Of a stretch of DNA of 64,000 nt, positions 62,471-64,000 are shown in pieces. This DNA comes from Chitinophaga sp. H8 (lineage in GTDB: Bacteria > Bacteroidota > Bacteroidia > Chitinophagales > Chitinophagaceae). The first letter of the stretch is position 1. Each line of letters begins with the position of its first letter. The stretch is taken from positions 868,001 to 932,000 of the forward strand of contig NZ_JBEXAC010000002.1 of the NCBI RefSeq assembly GCF_040567655.1. Reading direction: 5' to 3'. The position numbers were made by a program, and so were the translations under genes. Under the pieces are notes generated by a model. It made no database searches, was not told the DNA's origin, and worked only from the letters and a program-made list of their open reading frames with translations.

Positions 62471-64000
62471 ATGGCTAAATCAGTAGCAGAACAGATTGTG
62501 GATATGCTGGCCACAGCTGGTGTTAAACGTATTTATGCAGTAACTGGCGACAGTTTGAACCACTTAAACGATGCTATCCGGAGAAATGGCAGAATACAAT
62601 GGATTCATGTCCGTCATGAGGAAGTAGGTGCATATGCTGCGGGCGCAGAAGCCCAGCTGACAGGCCTGGCTTGCTGTGCGGGTAGTAGTGGCCCAGGCCA
62701 TGTACACCTGATCAATGGTTTGTACGATGCACACCGGTCCGGTGCTCCGGTATTAGCGATTGCTTCAACAATTGCTACCAATGAATTTGGTACCGATTAT
62801 TTCCAGGAAACAAATACTACCAAACTATTTGATGATTGCAGCTATTATAACCAGGTTGCCACAACGCCTGCGCAGGTACCGCGTATGCTGCAGGCTGCAT
62901 TGCAGCATGCAGTACACAAAAATGGCGTAGCCGTGCTGGGCCTCCCCGGAGATGTGGCTGCTGCAGATGCCACAGATATTACCTCCTCTGTACAACTATA
63001 CCGGTCAGCATCAGTTATCCGGCCTGCTGATGAAGCACTCCGGCAACTGGCGCAATTATTACTGGATGCCGGTAAAGTAGCGATTTACTGTGGCATCGGG
63101 GCGGCAGATGCGCATGATGAAGTAGTGCAGCTGGCAGCATTATTAAAAGCACCAGTGGGGTATACCTTCCGTGGGAAAATGGGCCTGGAATATGATAATC
63201 CCTATGCTGTTGGTATGACTGGTTTACTGGGGCTGGCATCTGCTTATAAAAGTATGCATGAAGCAGATGTATTGTTACTGCTGGGTACAGATTTTCCCTA
63301 TACTCCTTTTATACCGGCGGATAATAAAATAGTACAAATAGACCTGAAGCCGGAACGGCTGGGCAGACGTGCGCCATTGGAGATGGGGTTATGCGGTAAT
63401 ATCAAAGACACCCTGCAGGCATTACAACCACTATTAAAGGAGAAACAGGATACCCAGTTCCTGGATGAAATGGTAGAATTTTATAAGCAGGTAAAAAAGC
63501 GCCTGGAAACATATGTGGACGACCAGGGTAAAGCGGAAGCCATCAGCCCGGAATTTGTGGCAGCTACTATCAGCAAACTGGCGGCACAGGACGCAATATT
63601 TACAGTAGATACAGGTATGACTAATGTATGGACGGCCCGCTATCTGGAAGCTACAGGCAAACGGGTACTCCTGGGATCTTTTAATCACGGGTCCATGGCT
63701 AATGCTATGCCACAGGCCATTGGGGCTGCACTGGCGACACCGGGAAGACAGGTATATGCGTTATGTGGTGACGGGGGCCTAACTATGCTGCTGGGTGATC
63801 TCATGACGATCATTCAATATAAACTTCCCGTGAAAGTGATCGTTTTCAATAACCGTTCTCTGGGAATGGTAAAGCTGGAAATGGAAGTTGCCGGATTGCC
63901 GGACTGGCAAACAGATATGGTGAATCCTGATTTTGCTGCGATAGCTGCAGTAATGGGATTTAAAGCCTTTACAATTAAAACGCCGGAAGAAACGGCCACA
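62471..64000 (+). CDS. poxB: Pyruvate oxidase-like ThDP-dependent enzyme (partial, runs off the right edge)
   Basis: 510 residues are visible and the frame is open at the window end; full relatives have about 570-600. The start ATG at 62471 leads directly into the ThDP Pyr domain (VAEQIVDMLATAGVKRIYAVTGDSLN), with the catalytic Glu in WIHVRHEEVGAYAAGAEA. A middle domain follows (about 190-330, with LLLLGTDFPYTPF). The PP domain has the ThDP-binding CGDGGLTMLLGDL and VIVFNNRSLGM. This fits PoxB (pyruvate:quinone/oxidase) among acetolactate-synthase-like enzymes. The missing end would show the membrane-binding tail. Confidence 0.88.
   Translation, partial: MAKSVAEQIVDMLATAGVKRIYAVTGDSLNHLNDAIRRNGRIQWIHVRHEEVGAYAAGAEAQLTGLACCAGSSGPGHVHLINGLYDAHRSGAPVLAIASTIATNEFGTDYFQETNTTKLFDDCSYYNQVATTPAQVPRMLQAALQHAVHKNGVAVLGLPGDVAAADATDITSSVQLYRSASVIRPADEALRQLAQLLLDAGKVAIYCGIGAADAHDEVVQLAALLKAPVGYTFRGKMGLEYDNPYAVGMTGLLGLASAYKSMHEADVLLLLGTDFPYTPFIPADNKIVQIDLKPERLGRRAPLEMGLCGNIKDTLQALQPLLKEKQDTQFLDEMVEFYKQVKKRLETYVDDQGKAEAISPEFVAATISKLAAQDAIFTVDTGMTNVWTARYLEATGKRVLLGSFNHGSMANAMPQAIGAALATPGRQVYALCGDGGLTMLLGDLMTIIQYKLPVKVIVFNNRSLGMVKLEMEVAGLPDWQTDMVNPDFAAIAAVMGFKAFTIKTPEETAT

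Overview
The window looks like chromosomal DNA of a Bacteroidota bacterium, most likely a Chitinophaga-like member of the Chitinophagaceae (taxon inferred, not tested). The signs are a SusC/SusD pair, several lipoproteins with an early Cys, the Bacteroidota promoter -7 element TAnnTTTG in front of several genes and the tRNA, weak Shine-Dalgarno sequences, and families typical of the phylum (DUF2480, DUF5077/DUF3472, ECF sigma plus membrane anti-sigma, PspC/PadR).

Layout. 0-7.3 kb: tail of a zincin-like protein, an S41 peptidase lipoprotein, an M28 peptidase, FeoB, and a PadR-PspC pair. 7.3-11 kb: two tandem paralogous small secreted proteins, then a SulP anion transporter with a beta-carbonic anhydrase. 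11-14.3 kb: kdsD, a mannose-1-phosphate guanylyltransferase and a methionine-type aminotransferase in one leftward operon. 14.4-17.5 kb: RecQ, a branched hairpin element, tRNA-Phe and a small membrane protein. 17.6-24.3 kb: a complete Wadjet type I (JetABCD) anti-plasmid system. 24.3-25.6 kb: a DUF2798 protein with a Crp/Fnr regulator and an FNR-like site. 25.8-34.4 kb: a leftward S9 peptidase-SusC-SusD-lipoprotein operon, probably for peptide capture. 35.2-39.8 kb: a 1556-residue DUF4011-helicase-Vsr-like-DUF3320 protein resembling the single-gene defence protein Hhe. 40-45 kb: cardiolipin synthase, an acidic conserved protein, a lactonase-like propeller, and an ECF sigma/anti-sigma pair.

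45-53.5 kb is the most unusual part. It carries an 11-bp minisatellite, mnmG (gidA), two parS-like palindromes 945 bp apart with eroded coding sequence between them, ybeY, feoA (44 kb from feoB), a 2 kb gene-free tract of degenerate hairpin repeats, nadA, and an AT-rich intergenic region rich in DnaA-box-like TCCACA cores. Genes diverge around this last region (nadA leftward, the PpiD-like gene rightward). Together this suggests the window lies at or near the chromosome origin. That is an inference; GC-skew and a dnaA-box scan of the whole genome would decide it.

53.5-64 kb: a PpiD-like foldase, DUF2480 protein, lipoprotein, CorA, DUF5077/DUF3472 protein, PfpI/DJ-1 protein, RlpA, a PQQ-type propeller, and a pyruvate oxidase-like ThDP enzyme that runs off the right edge.
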